Part shown: piece after piece, positions 1 through 7,281 of the stretch
Position numbering within the stretch: position 1 is the stretch's first letter
Layout of the letters: the number at the start of each line of letters is the position of its first letter
Made by a program: the position numbers and the translations under genes
Notes under the pieces: model-generated
The model's database searches: none
What the model was told of the DNA's origin: nothing
Seen by the model: only the letters and a program-made list of their open reading frames with translations
Source: a bacterium
Lineage (GTDB): Bacteria; Bacteroidota; Bacteroidia; Bacteroidales; Muribaculaceae
Assembly: GCA_004559845.1 (NCBI GenBank)
Contig: SFWW01000053.1
Coordinates: forward strand, 1 to 14,988
Direction: 5' to 3'
DNA: 14,988 nucleotides

Positions 1-993
1 GCCTTTGAGCATGGTCATGATGTTGAAATTTTTGCTTTTGTTGTTGAGCAGTTGTTCGATTTCGGTGATTTCTTTAATGGCGTCTAATCGCTGTGCCAAT
101 GGGAGGAGCGAATTGAGCAATTGTTCGGCTGCAGCGCGACGGTTCACCAATCTGATGAGCGCCCTTGCCAAGGCAATGGAGAGGGTGAGTTCGCGATGCC
201 CCATAGTGTTGCTGAGTTTCTTTTGATAGCGAAGGCATTTGGTGTAGAATTTCACAGCGCCTCTTGCATTGCCCATTTGCAAGAGCAAATCGCCCTCATT
301 TTTCAGCGAATCGATGAGGTTGACCAGCGCCTCGCGTGTTTTTTCGGCACTACCTTCACCTTCATTTAGCATTGCGGTGTAGAGTTCGGTGGTGTGCTGA
401 TAGTGTGCGAGGATATTCATTTGGTTGGCTCTATTTTTGTAGATGCCGGTGGATGCTTCCACAGCCAGCAGCAGCATGGCAGAGAAGCGTGCATTGTCGC
501 GTTTCACCAATCGCTCGAGAATTTTTTGTGCTTTGGTGAGTTCCTTCACGGCGCGGCTATTGTCGTCGGTGAGATTGTGCACGATGGCGAGATTATAGAG
601 CAATGCAGCGAGAATGGCGAGGAAATCTTCGTTGCGCTTATTGTTGATTTCCACCATCACGTGGAGTGCATTTTCTGCCGACCCCAGCGCCAGTATGTGG
701 TCGTGGCGATGAATGAAAATACTCATTCTCACCAGCCAAAGCCAACTGTGGTGCAAGGGCGGGAATTGGTTGATTTCTTCGTCGAACACAGTGTTGTCGA
801 TGTAGGCGGCGGCTTCTGCTTCCCTATCGTTGAGCATCAGGTAGCGCACCCACCAAATGGTGATATCGTGCTTTTGTTGGGCGCTCATTTGGCTCGTATC
901 GGGTTCTTTGCCCGACACTTCGCTCAGTGCGCAAGCTATTTTGATATCGGATTGCAACGACGGGGTCGACATTTCTATGCTTAATTGCTTCAT
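1..993 (-). CDS. Helical-repeat (TPR-like) protein, partial at its C-terminus
   Basis: An open frame starts at an ATG (991-993) and stays open for 331 codons to the left edge, so the C-terminus is missing. I see no signal peptide or membrane segment, so it is probably cytoplasmic. The product is rich in paired amphipathic helices with Ala/Leu-rich TPR-like stretches, such as one reading NALHVMVEINNKRNEDFLAI and another with LLQMGNARGAVKFYTKCLRY near residues 236-255. This suggests a protein-interaction scaffold; no catalytic motif is visible. It starts only 18 bases after the stop of the PfkB-like gene, and GGAGAG directly precedes the ATG, too close for a good ribosome binding site. It is therefore very likely co-transcribed with pfkB and kdsD. 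The specific function is unknown and the TPR assignment is by pattern only. Confidence 0.8.
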   Translation of the reverse strand, partial: MKQLSIEMSTPSLQSDIKIACALSEVSGKEPDTSQMSAQQKHDITIWWVRYLMLNDREAEAAAYIDNTVFDEEINQFPPLHHSWLWLVRMSIFIHRHDHILALGSAENALHVMVEINNKRNEDFLAILAALLYNLAIVHNLTDDNSRAVKELTKAQKILERLVKRDNARFSAMLLLAVEASTGIYKNRANQMNILAHYQHTTELYTAMLNEGEGSAEKTREALVNLIDSLKNEGDLLLQMGNARGAVKFYTKCLRYQKKLSNTMGHRELTLSIALARALIRLVNRRAAAEQLLNSLLPLAQRLDAIKEITEIEQLLNNKSKNFNIMTMLKG

Positions 994-1011
994 CTCTCCA
1001 ATGTGTTTATA

Positions 1012-1977
1012 TCAATCAAGAGGGGGGTATGCTTCGGTTTGTGCTGCTTCGATGCGAGCCTTTATTTGCTGTGCTGTGGGCTCATCGATGCAATTATTGT
1101 GCGCGGCGGCATTGTCGGCGAGCTGCAGCGCCGTGCTAATGATTTGCTGCATGGCATCGTGGTCGAGGTTGGGAATATCGTCGATGCCGATGCCTTGGCT
1201 CAAGAGCGCGCACACCACACCGGCGGTGAATCCGCTTTGCCATCCCAGCCAGTTGTCGCTCATAGGGTTCGGGTTAGTGAAATGCCACTGCTGCTTGCCT
1301 ACAAAGGTGTCGATATTGCCATTGGCGTGGATGTAGATAAAGCAAGGGCAATAGTATTCGAGGTGGTTGTGATAGGCATTTTCGCCGCTTTCGCCGGGGA
1401 AAATGTCGGCGATATCCCGCTCGTGTGCCACAATCACGCCCGAGAGTTCAAAATTTTCCAAAATGGCGGTCATCACCCGAGTGATGCGGAAATTGATGCC
1501 ATGCTGAAATCCGGGTAAATACACCAAAATCGCCTTCCGCTCGGCAGCGTAGGAAAGGAGTTCGTAGAGGCTTTCTCGCTGAGGGGCGTCGATGGCATAG
1601 AGCGAGCCGAAAAGCACGATGTCGCCCTCGTCGATGCGTGGCCACACCACATTAAAGCGTTCGCCCGGCGGATACACGCCATAGTTCACTATTTTTTCTT
1701 GTCCGTTGTGGTCGGAGAAAATGGCAGATAGAGGCGTAGAGCCTTCGGTGTAGCGGTCAATGGATTTCGTGTTCACTTGGTGCTGAACGAAGAAATCCAC
1801 AATCATATCGCCCACGCTATCGGTGCCACATTCGCTGCAAAAAGTTACCGGCACGCCGGTCATACCCAATGAAGCCGTGGCGTTGGCAATGCGGCCACCC
1901 ACCATAGCTTTCACCGGTTGCCGGTTCACAAACACGGTGTCGAGCACCGATTCGCCGATAGAAATCACTTTGCGCAT
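1012..1977 (-). CDS. PfkB-family carbohydrate kinase-like protein with degenerate catalytic motif
   Basis: The 321-residue product has the ribokinase/PfkB fold signature. The N-terminal ISIGESVLDTVF keeps the substrate-side Asp, and GGRIANATASLG (about residues 27-38) matches PfkB signature 1. The C-terminal signature, normally DTxGAGD with the last Asp as catalytic base, reads DNWLGWQSGF here (residues 241-250; codons 1234-1245 for GWQS), so Ser sits where the catalytic Asp is expected. It may be a pseudokinase or a divergent kinase; no sugar can be assigned. I chose the ATG at 1975-1977 because MRKVISIGES fits the family start; a TTG four codons upstream (1987-1989) is possible. It lies 90 bases after kdsD and 18 bases before the next gene, all on one strand, suggesting one operon. 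The family call is firm; activity is uncertain. Confidence 0.85.
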   Translation of the reverse strand: MRKVISIGESVLDTVFVNRQPVKAMVGGRIANATASLGMTGVPVTFCSECGTDSVGDMIVDFFVQHQVNTKSIDRYTEGSTPLSAIFSDHNGQEKIVNYGVYPPGERFNVVWPRIDEGDIVLFGSLYAIDAPQRESLYELLSYAAERKAILVYLPGFQHGINFRITRVMTAILENFELSGVIVAHERDIADIFPGESGENAYHNHLEYYCPCFIYIHANGNIDTFVGKQQWHFTNPNPMSDNWLGWQSGFTAGVVCALLSQGIGIDDIPNLDHDAMQQIISTALQLADNAAAHNNCIDEPTAQQIKARIEAAQTEAYPPLD

Positions 1978-2067
1978 ATATTCAATCAAAAAAAATTATA
2001 TATATCGTTGAGTTATGTCGTCACGTATTCTTCAAATCAATCGGGTGTGGTTCATGGCAGCGTGTGC

Positions 2068-2667
2068 CTATTGTCGGCTTTTTTCGCCCAGGTAGCCACC
2101 GTGGTGTCGCTGCGCGTATTGCTGGCGCGAAAATCCGCTCAGCAGCATCGTGTTCACCACCAGCACATCGCCCATCACTGTCATCATCGTGGTAGAGGTG
2201 GTGGGGGTAAGACCCAACGGACACACTTCGGGCGCACCCGAGGTGGCAAGGCAAATGTCGCTTTCCAACGCCAGGGGGCTATTGGGGTTGCCGGTAATGA
2301 CAATGAATTGCAAATGCGCGTACAATTCCTTTGCCAATTGCACCAGCGCCACGATTTCGCTGGTTTTGCCCGAATTCGACAGCAGGAGCATAACATCATT
2401 TTTTTGCAAAATGCCCAAATCGCCGTGTTGTGCTTCGCTGGGATGCAAAAACACTGCCGGCACGCCGGTGGAGCAGAATGTGGTGGCTATGTTTTCGGCT
2501 ATTTGCCCGCATTTTCCCATGCCGGATGTCACCAATTTTCCCCCTTTTTGGCTTGCTGCCAAAATCAATCGGATGGCTTTTTCGTAATCGTCGGTAACCG
2601 GTATACTTTCTATCGCTCGGCTTTCCGCAGCGAGTATCTCCCTCATTGATTGTTTAATGTCGACCAT
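2068..2667 (-). CDS. kdsD: Single-domain arabinose-5-phosphate isomerase (KpsF/GutQ SIS family)
   Basis: The product is a 199-residue SIS-domain protein, predicted to interconvert ribulose-5-phosphate and arabinose-5-phosphate, the first step toward Kdo for lipopolysaccharide. Visible family motifs are SGMGKCG (48-54), HPSEAQHGDLG (75-85), SNSGKTSE (97-104), PTTSTT (155-160) and the C-terminal HHGGYLG (188-194), which carries the conserved active-site His. The E. coli enzyme has about 328 residues with two C-terminal CBS domains. Here the chain stops after the SIS domain, as in the single-domain type known from Bacteroides fragilis. I chose the ATG at 2665-2667 rather than an in-frame ATG 32 codons upstream because family similarity begins there and a promoter-like site sits just upstream. 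It is followed by the PfkB-like gene. Confidence in family and reaction is high. Confidence 0.9.
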   Translation of the reverse strand: MVDIKQSMREILAAESRAIESIPVTDDYEKAIRLILAASQKGGKLVTSGMGKCGQIAENIATTFCSTGVPAVFLHPSEAQHGDLGILQKNDVMLLLSNSGKTSEIVALVQLAKELYAHLQFIVITGNPNSPLALESDICLATSGAPEVCPLGLTPTTSTTMMTVMGDVLVVNTMLLSGFSRQQYAQRHHGGYLGEKSRQ

Positions 2668-2697
2668 TATTCGTAGTGTGATGATGAAATTTAACTG

Positions 2698-2733
2698 CAA
2701 AGTTAACGATTTGCAGCGGATTTTCGTGAAAAA
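2698..2733 (-). promoter_or_regulatory. Candidate Bacteroidota promoter of kdsD
   Basis: Read on the minus strand, TAACTTTG (2698-2705) matches the TAnnTTTG -7 consensus. The matching -33 position, about 22 bases further upstream, reads TTTTTC (2728-2733), which is weak compared with TTTG. The implied start is near 2690, leaving about 23 bases of leader before the ATG at 2667. This supports the shorter kdsD start. Confidence 0.5.
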
Positions 2734-2835
2734 CTCGCCACATTTTTCACCACCACCACACAAAATCGCTCTAAAACACCACCAAATTCAATTCTCAATA
2801 GCCGACTCTCACCCCACCCCATAATCTGCTCTGAT

Positions 2836-3214
2836 TTATTGATTATCTTTATTGATAAGATTAACCACCACTTTCACCATCACATCTTTCTCTGCCGTTC
2901 TACTCTCGGCTATCATGAGTGTAAGAGCCACGAGGGTGTTGTCGGCTATGCGTTTTTCCCGGCATTGCTCCATGAGGAGTGACCTGTGCAAAAAATGCAC
3001 ATGTCACTTCACGCAGCAGTTCTCCTTCTTTATACACCTTGGATATATGCCGAGCTATCACCGAGCGGTCTCTTCCAAATAATTCTGCCATCTGGCTTTG
3101 TGTGAGCCACACGGTGTCGTTCTCCAACTTTACTTCAAGTTGGGTATTGCCATCGTCGGTCGTATAGAGCACAATCGATGATCCGTTGTTCGTAACTATT
3201 CTATTTTCGGTCAT
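2836..3214 (-). pseudogene. RhuM-family gene remnant (frameshifted, internally deleted)
   Basis: The first roughly 75 codons from the ATG at 3212-3214 resemble the N-terminus of the RhuM (virulence protein) family. Examples are QLEVKLENDTVWLTQSQMAE and RHISKVYKEGEL, the winged-helix-like segment that starts these roughly 300-residue proteins. After about residue 75 the likeness ends: the expected middle region with a YYNLDVI-type motif is absent, and the frame stops at 2900-2902. A second frame, ATG at 2971-2973 to TAA at 2836-2838, encodes a well-formed 45-residue tail (MEQCREKRIADNTLVAL and on) overlapping the first, which could be the displaced C-terminus. It starts 27 bases after the phosphatase gene stop, with no Shine-Dalgarno site. 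Most likely a decayed gene; a short functional DNA-binding peptide is the less likely alternative. Confidence 0.65.
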
Positions 3215-3241
3215 TTCTTTTCTTTTTCTTTATCCTCCCCC

Positions 3242-4507
3242 TTACTCTTGCAGTATGGTGGATTGCAGATACGCTTTCACATCCTCCCAGGGGTAGAAGG
3301 GAGGCGTGGTGGTGGGAATGGGGATGGCGGTTTCTTGCTCGTTGAGCATAAATTTCACCATCACGTGCCCTTGCTTATTGTGGAAAAACACGATTTGCAC
3401 ATTGCCCGCCATAGGAGCAATGTGGTGGGAGCGGAACGCTTGGTAGAATTTGTAGGGGTCACTTTCGGAATTGTTGCAGTCTTTCAGCCCCAATGCTCCG
3501 GCAAAGGGGATGAGATTGCCATCGTGTCCAAAGCGCAGTGTTGCCACATCGCCTTTGCCTGCAATTGCCAGTTCGGCGCTTTCTATCACATTGCGCAGCA
3601 GGGGGCGTACATTTGCGTATGCCAAGCCGCGTCCCTCGGCATAGTTGGCATCCTGCACATAGAAGCGAAAATTAAACACCTGGTAGATGTTAAACAGTTC
3701 TTCTTTGGTGAAAAGGTCGTAGAAAGAGATGTTGGTGTCCATGTCTTGCATATCCACCGCGAGCCAATAGAATCCCCAAGCCAAATCGCGCGGATTGATA
3801 TGCTTGTGGATATATGCCTCGCTATTGAAAAGGGTGCGTGCCAAGCGTTCGCCCTTCACGTGGGCTTCTTCAAATTTGCGATACTCCTCTTGCCAGGGTC
3901 CGTTTTCGCCATTGAAATCGCACGATTCGGGGCTGTGATAGTTGAGATACGCCATGTGTTTGGCGCTTGCTTCGCGCGTTACCTGCAGTGCGGGAAATTT
4001 TTCCTTCAGTCCCTCGCAAAATGCCGCCATGGTGAGAGCACAGCGCAGTGAGGTGGTGCTGCGAGCCGTCACACTCCCGCCTTGCTTAAAAATTTGCGGA
4101 TAAGCCTCTGCCAATCGGCGGGCAATGCTTCGTGCTTGGCGTTCACCCAAAGGCGAGAGGTCGCCACCGTGTCCTTCAGCCAATTGCCACACTTGCTCTA
4201 TGCGGCGCAGCGCATCTTCGCCAAGAGGAGTGAGGGCATGCGCATCGTGGGCTTTTTGCATCAAAATGAGCATCCGCTTGTAGTCGTTGTCGCTAATCAA
4301 ATAGCGCGAACCGTGTCTGCCGTAGTGGCTCACATAGAAGGGCTCATAGCCTTTGGGTGGCGAAGTGACGGGTTGCGGCGACGTAACAGGATAGGCATAA
4401 TACACAGCCCCGGCTTTATTCACATTATTATATATCTCTTGTTTGGCATCTTGGGCAAAAGTCAAAAAGGAGCACCAAAGAAATAAGAAGAGCAATAGCG
4501 GTTTCAT
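3242..4507 (-). CDS. Secreted histidine-type phosphatase (phytase/MINPP-like)
   Basis: This is a 421-residue member of the histidine phosphatase superfamily, branch 2. An N-terminal signal peptide (residues 1 to about 18, cleavage before QDAKQE) predicts export to the periplasm or beyond. The catalytic motif is SHYGRHGSRYL (RHGSR at 64-68), supplying the His nucleophile and phosphate-binding arginines. A second conserved Arg lies in VTARSTTSLRC (Arg149), and the proton-donor motif is RFGHDGN (His328-Asp329). Relatives include acid phosphatases, phytases and gut Bacteroides MINPP enzymes that dephosphorylate inositol phosphates. Here the donor motif is HD, not the HAE usual in MINPP, so the substrate is open. 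It follows the TPR gene by 39 bases on the same strand and is probably co-transcribed with it. Family confidence is high, substrate low. Confidence 0.85.
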   Translation of the reverse strand: MKPLLLFLFLWCSFLTFAQDAKQEIYNNVNKAGAVYYAYPVTSPQPVTSPPKGYEPFYVSHYGRHGSRYLISDNDYKRMLILMQKAHDAHALTPLGEDALRRIEQVWQLAEGHGGDLSPLGERQARSIARRLAEAYPQIFKQGGSVTARSTTSLRCALTMAAFCEGLKEKFPALQVTREASAKHMAYLNYHSPESCDFNGENGPWQEEYRKFEEAHVKGERLARTLFNSEAYIHKHINPRDLAWGFYWLAVDMQDMDTNISFYDLFTKEELFNIYQVFNFRFYVQDANYAEGRGLAYANVRPLLRNVIESAELAIAGKGDVATLRFGHDGNLIPFAGALGLKDCNNSESDPYKFYQAFRSHHIAPMAGNVQIVFFHNKQGHVMVKFMLNEQETAIPIPTTTPPFYPWEDVKAYLQSTILQE

Positions 4508-4546
4508 AATAGAGGTTAGAAGTTGGAGATTAATTATTTGCAGGGG

Positions 4547-5407
4547 TTATAGGTCTGCGATGATGGGGTCCCATTTGGCGGGGTTGGCGGCTTGCTTCAC
4601 TTTGAGTTTGGTGAGCACCATGTCGGCATCTTGCGCTTTCAGATAGGGCAACAGCCACAATGCGTGGCGGTTTTCGCCATCGATTTCGAGGGCACGGATG
4701 GCATCGTCGGTGGCAGTAGCATATTGCGCCATGTTGTAGAGCGTGCTGGCGCGATAGGCATAGGCATCGGCTTGATTGCCCCACTTCCCCACCACGGTGT
4801 CGAACACCTTAAGGGCTTCGCTGAATTGATTGTTGGCATCTAACGCGCATCCCCACGAAATCTGTGCACCCATATCGTCGGGCGCTAAAGTGGCTGCTTT
4901 GGCGCAATCTGCCACCGCCTCATTGTAGCGCTCGAGTTTTTGATAAAATTTACCTCGGAGCTCGTAGTAGAACGCATCATTGGGCTGCAAATCAATCGCT
5001 TTCTGCAAATGCTGAAGCACCTCGGCTGAGGCATCGGGGTTGGCTGCTTTGGCGCGCGCCATTTCGCCGTGGAAAAACGCCAAAAATGCGCTATCCTTAG
5101 CCGGAATATTGCCCTCCGCCTGCTGCAAATAGTTCAGCGCAGCATCCATTTCGTCGGCATCAGCCATCATCGAGCCGATGTAGGTGGCGGCATAGCCTTT
5201 ATGGTCGGCATTCTTCATTTCTTTCAAAAACAAAGCGTAAGCCTCATCCACTTGGTCGGCGGCATACAATTCCACCGCTTTGTCGAAAGCGGATTGCTCA
5301 GCCTTACTCTTGCTGACGGTTTTCACACGTTTTTTATCCAGCGGACCTCCCGCCAGGGCGCTTTGCACCGCAAACAGCGCCACCATCAATATCAATATCC
5401 GTTTCAT
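4547..5407 (-). CDS. Exported tetratricopeptide-repeat protein
   Basis: The 286-residue product begins with a typical signal peptide (MKRILILMVALFAVQSALA, cleavage near residue 19), so it should act in the periplasm or at the outer membrane. Most of the rest is TPR-type helical repeats. Clear units include SAFDKAVELYAADQVDEAYA, the segment around LQKAIDLQPNDAFYYELRGK (about 133-152), the next repeat with NEAVADCAKAATLAPDD, and ATATDDAIRALEIDGENRHA near the C-terminus. No catalytic motif is visible; it is likely a protein-protein interaction module. The downstream phosphatase gene starts 39 bases after its stop, so the two exported proteins may be made from one message. The start ATG is at 5405-5407; no clear TAnnTTTG site is visible upstream. 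Confidence 0.88.
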   Translation of the reverse strand: MKRILILMVALFAVQSALAGGPLDKKRVKTVSKSKAEQSAFDKAVELYAADQVDEAYALFLKEMKNADHKGYAATYIGSMMADADEMDAALNYLQQAEGNIPAKDSAFLAFFHGEMARAKAANPDASAEVLQHLQKAIDLQPNDAFYYELRGKFYQKLERYNEAVADCAKAATLAPDDMGAQISWGCALDANNQFSEALKVFDTVVGKWGNQADAYAYRASTLYNMAQYATATDDAIRALEIDGENRHALWLLPYLKAQDADMVLTKLKVKQAANPAKWDPIIADL

Positions 5408-5603
5408 TTTGGCAATATTTTAAAAAAAATGAATAAAAAATGCACCCACAAAATTCATCAAAATTTCCCAAATATGCAAATCCCGCCATCTCAGAGCCAC
5501 GCACACCCCTTCACCCTATTACCCACAGGCAGAATCTTTTCTTTGAAATTTTTGATGCTAAAAATTAGTCTCAACATTTTGATAACGAATAGATTACGCC
5601 TAA

Positions 5604-5638
5604 TTTGGTTGCAAAGGGACGGTTCTTTTGCAACCAAA
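5604..5638. repeat. REP-like perfect inverted repeat
   Basis: The arms TTTGGTTGCAAA (5604-5615) and TTTGCAACCAAA (5627-5638) are exact reverse complements around the 11-base loop GGGACGGTTCT. A GGGACGGTTCTTTTG word is one I associate with dispersed palindromic (REP-type) elements mobilised by IS200-like Y1 transposases, but that link is from memory. It sits mid-way between divergent genes, where a terminator would not be expected. Only one copy is in the window, so repetition in the genome is untested. Confidence 0.55.
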
Positions 5639-5662
5639 AAATCTCTAATCGCCGATTTGGGA

Positions 5663-5694
5663 TTGCGTAGTCCCACACATCTATTATATATTTG
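5663..5694 (+). promoter_or_regulatory. Candidate Bacteroidota promoter upstream of DUF4230 pair
   Basis: TATATTTG (5687-5694) fits the -7 consensus TAnnTTTG exactly, with TTG (5663-5665) 21 bases upstream as the -33 element. Transcription would begin near 5700, giving a leader of roughly 220 bases before the ATG at 5921, or a separate small RNA. No other good -7 match is visible between here and the gene. Confidence 0.5.
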
Positions 5695-5699
5695 CGGCA

Positions 5700-5812
5700 T
5701 GACAAAATGGACGGCGCGTTGTGCTCGGTTCGGGACTAAAATCGGCGAACAATTTGGTGGACAGCGCGGCGGGATTAAACCTTGGGCACTTGCCGGCGTC
5801 TAACCCGCAAGA
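5700..5812 (+). ncRNA. Candidate structured leader or small RNA
   Basis: This GC-rich block directly downstream of the promoter-like site can form three helices. GCGC plus TGT (5714-5717, 5720-5722) pairs with ACAGCGC (5761-5767), enclosing GTTCG (5728-5732) paired with CGAAC (5746-5750). GCGGGaTTA (5769-5777) pairs with TAACCCGC (5801-5808), with an inner GGC/GCC hairpin (5785-5787, 5792-5794). No known Rfam class is recognised and pairing was done by eye. The same bases contain an unrecognised 34-codon frame. It could be a cis-regulatory leader of the DUF4230 genes, a small RNA, or chance pairing. Confidence 0.3.
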
Positions 5813-5920
5813 AACAAGAAATGAGAAAAAAACAGATATTTATCAAACTAACCCAACCTAACAACTAACTTGCTAATGGCTAAAAACATAGCCAAAGGCT
5901 AACAAATTAATTTTTTACAC

Positions 5921-6526
5921 ATGAACACATTATTTAAGCACATTCATTTGCGGGCAGGCTTTTTGATGCTCATCATGGCGATGGGCATGGTGCCGATGCT
6001 CCTTTCGTGCCAAAAAACGGTGGTGCCACCTGCCAAACCGCCGGTGAACCGCGTTCAACTGATGACCGCCACCGGCGAACTCGCCACCGTGGAATACACC
6101 GTGGCGAAAATTATCAAAGCCAAGGACTGCACTTGGTGGAAAATTGGCGAAAAACGCGTGCTTTTCAAGTGCAATGCCTATCTCACCGCCGGCGTGGATA
6201 TGACGCAATACGATGATTCAAAAACCCAAATCAATGAGGCGGCACACGCCATTGTGGTCACACTGCCGAAAGTGAAATTGATGTCGTGCCGTATCCCGTT
6301 CAACGAAATTCGACTTGTGGAAAACGAAGCCACGGGATTTCGTCACGAATTTTCCGCACATGAGCGTCAATTGCTCCTCCGCCAAGGCGAGCAATCCATC
6401 CGAGCCGATGTGGACTCGGGCAAATATGCCATCCTCGCCGATGCCGAACGCAATACGCGTATCTTCTTTGAGCGGATGCTCAATCGATTGGGATATAAAA
6501 GTGTAACCATTAAATTTGAAAAATGA
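5921..6526 (+). CDS. DUF4230-family lipoprotein
   Basis: The 201-residue product starts with a hydrophobic signal ending in VPMLLSC, a lipobox with Cys30 as the likely acylated residue, so it should be membrane-anchored and face the periplasm. The body matches the DUF4230 pattern as I know it. TVAKIIKAKDCTWWKIGEKR is followed by LFKCNAYLTAGVDM (about 86-99), then IVVTLPKVKLMS and a C-terminal RIFFERMLNRLGYKSVTIKF. The biochemical role of DUF4230 is not known to me. Its stop overlaps the next start as ATGA (6523-6526), so the two genes are translationally coupled and probably work together. A roughly 220-base leader with possible structure precedes it. The family call is by motif, without alignment. 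Confidence 0.8.
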   Translation: MNTLFKHIHLRAGFLMLIMAMGMVPMLLSCQKTVVPPAKPPVNRVQLMTATGELATVEYTVAKIIKAKDCTWWKIGEKRVLFKCNAYLTAGVDMTQYDDSKTQINEAAHAIVVTLPKVKLMSCRIPFNEIRLVENEATGFRHEFSAHERQLLLRQGEQSIRADVDSGKYAILADAERNTRIFFERMLNRLGYKSVTIKFEK

Positions 6527-7113
6527 TGAAACGCATCACCTCTTTTTTGCTCCTGGCTGCCATCGTGGGAGTGCTCTATCTTTTCGTGGCTGACACCTAT
6601 AAATGGTGGCCTTTCTTGCCCACGACACAAACCGTGAAGATTGACGAAACGCCCAATGTGGTGACCGAAATAAAAGCCATCAAACGCTTTACCACCGCTT
6701 GCTATTACGCCGACGTGACGGTGTCGAAAGACAAAGCCAGCGACAATTGGCTCAAAAATCTGCTACGCCAGCGCGACCGCATCTGCCTCATTGGACACGG
6801 CACCATCCGAGCCGGATACGATTTTGAAAAACTCCCCGACAACGCCGTGAAAATTGCCGGCGACACGCTCTTTGTGAAACTACCGCCCGTGCAGGTGCTC
6901 GACACCATTTGCAATCCACAAGACTGCGAGGTGTTTATCGACGATGGCAATTGGCCTCACGATCGCGTGCAGTCGATTCACACCGACCTGCAAAACACCC
7001 TCGTGGACGACGCCATGCAAAGCAAAATACTCGAAAAGGCTGCACAATCAGGAAAAATCCAACTCGAAAAACTCTTCAAATCGTTCGGCTTCACCACCAT
7101 TATCCTCAATTGA
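6523..7113 (+). CDS. DUF4230-family membrane-anchored protein
   Basis: The 196-residue product has an N-terminal hydrophobic segment (about residues 5-23, ITSFLLLAAIVGVLYLFVAD) with no good cleavage site or lipobox, so it is probably a single-pass anchor with a periplasmic domain. It shares the layout of its upstream neighbour. An early strand pair around TACYYADVTVSKDKA leads to GTIRAGYDFEKLPD (about 97-110), then LFVKLPPVQVLD and a C-terminal IQLEKLFKSFGFTTIILN. The pair look like diverged duplicates that kept different anchors. The start overlaps the upstream stop (ATGA); a second ATG immediately follows at 6526. A strong terminator begins four bases after the stop. The function is unknown. 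Confidence 0.8.
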   Translation: MMKRITSFLLLAAIVGVLYLFVADTYKWWPFLPTTQTVKIDETPNVVTEIKAIKRFTTACYYADVTVSKDKASDNWLKNLLRQRDRICLIGHGTIRAGYDFEKLPDNAVKIAGDTLFVKLPPVQVLDTICNPQDCEVFIDDGNWPHDRVQSIHTDLQNTLVDDAMQSKILEKAAQSGKIQLEKLFKSFGFTTIILN

Positions 7114-7116
7114 ATC

Positions 7117-7165
7117 ATCTGCCAAACTCAATGATTTCAGCATGAGTTTGGCAGATTTAATTTTT
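7117..7165. terminator. Bidirectional intrinsic terminator after the DUF4230 pair
   Basis: A perfect 13-bp stem joins ATCTGCCAAACTC (7117-7129) and GAGTTTGGCAGAT (7144-7156) around a 14-base loop, followed by TTAATTTTT (7157-7165). It starts four bases after the DUF4230 stop. It sits between converging genes, but the T-rich tail is on the plus strand only, so it mainly stops plus-strand transcription. Confidence 0.85.
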
Positions 7166-7281
7166 GCAAAGGAAAGTGGACTACCGGCAAATGATGATGC
7201 CGAAGAGCGGTAGCACACCTACGCAAGCATCGCTATCTAACAGATTTTTAAAGGAGGTAGGGAACATGCCCCTCGGCAGAA

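Larger units (their letters stand above)
5408..5920. other. 513-bp divergent intergenic region
   Basis: This gene-free stretch separates the minus-strand TPR gene from the plus-strand DUF4230 pair. It contains an AT-rich part next to the TPR gene (5408-5600), a perfect 12-bp inverted repeat (5604-5638), a TAnnTTTG-type promoter (5663-5694), a GC-rich foldable segment (5700-5812), and a tract with repeated CTAAC/CTAA words before the first DUF4230 ATG (5799-5906). A 34-codon frame from the ATG at 5699-5701 to the TAA at 5801-5803 lies over the foldable segment; I do not recognise it and cannot support it as a gene. Confidence 0.7.

Noticed and set aside
394..984. 196-codon plus-strand frame at the left end
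   Set aside because: The minus strand has a longer uninterrupted frame (993 to the window edge) with helical-repeat character, in line with its operon neighbours.
1978..1989. TTG start four codons upstream for the PfkB-like gene
   Set aside because: The ATG at 1975-1977 gives the usual family start, and the extra residues IEY have no support.
3248..4051. 267-codon plus-strand frame opposite the phosphatase
   Set aside because: Antisense shadow; the minus strand encodes RHGSR and HD motifs and a signal peptide.
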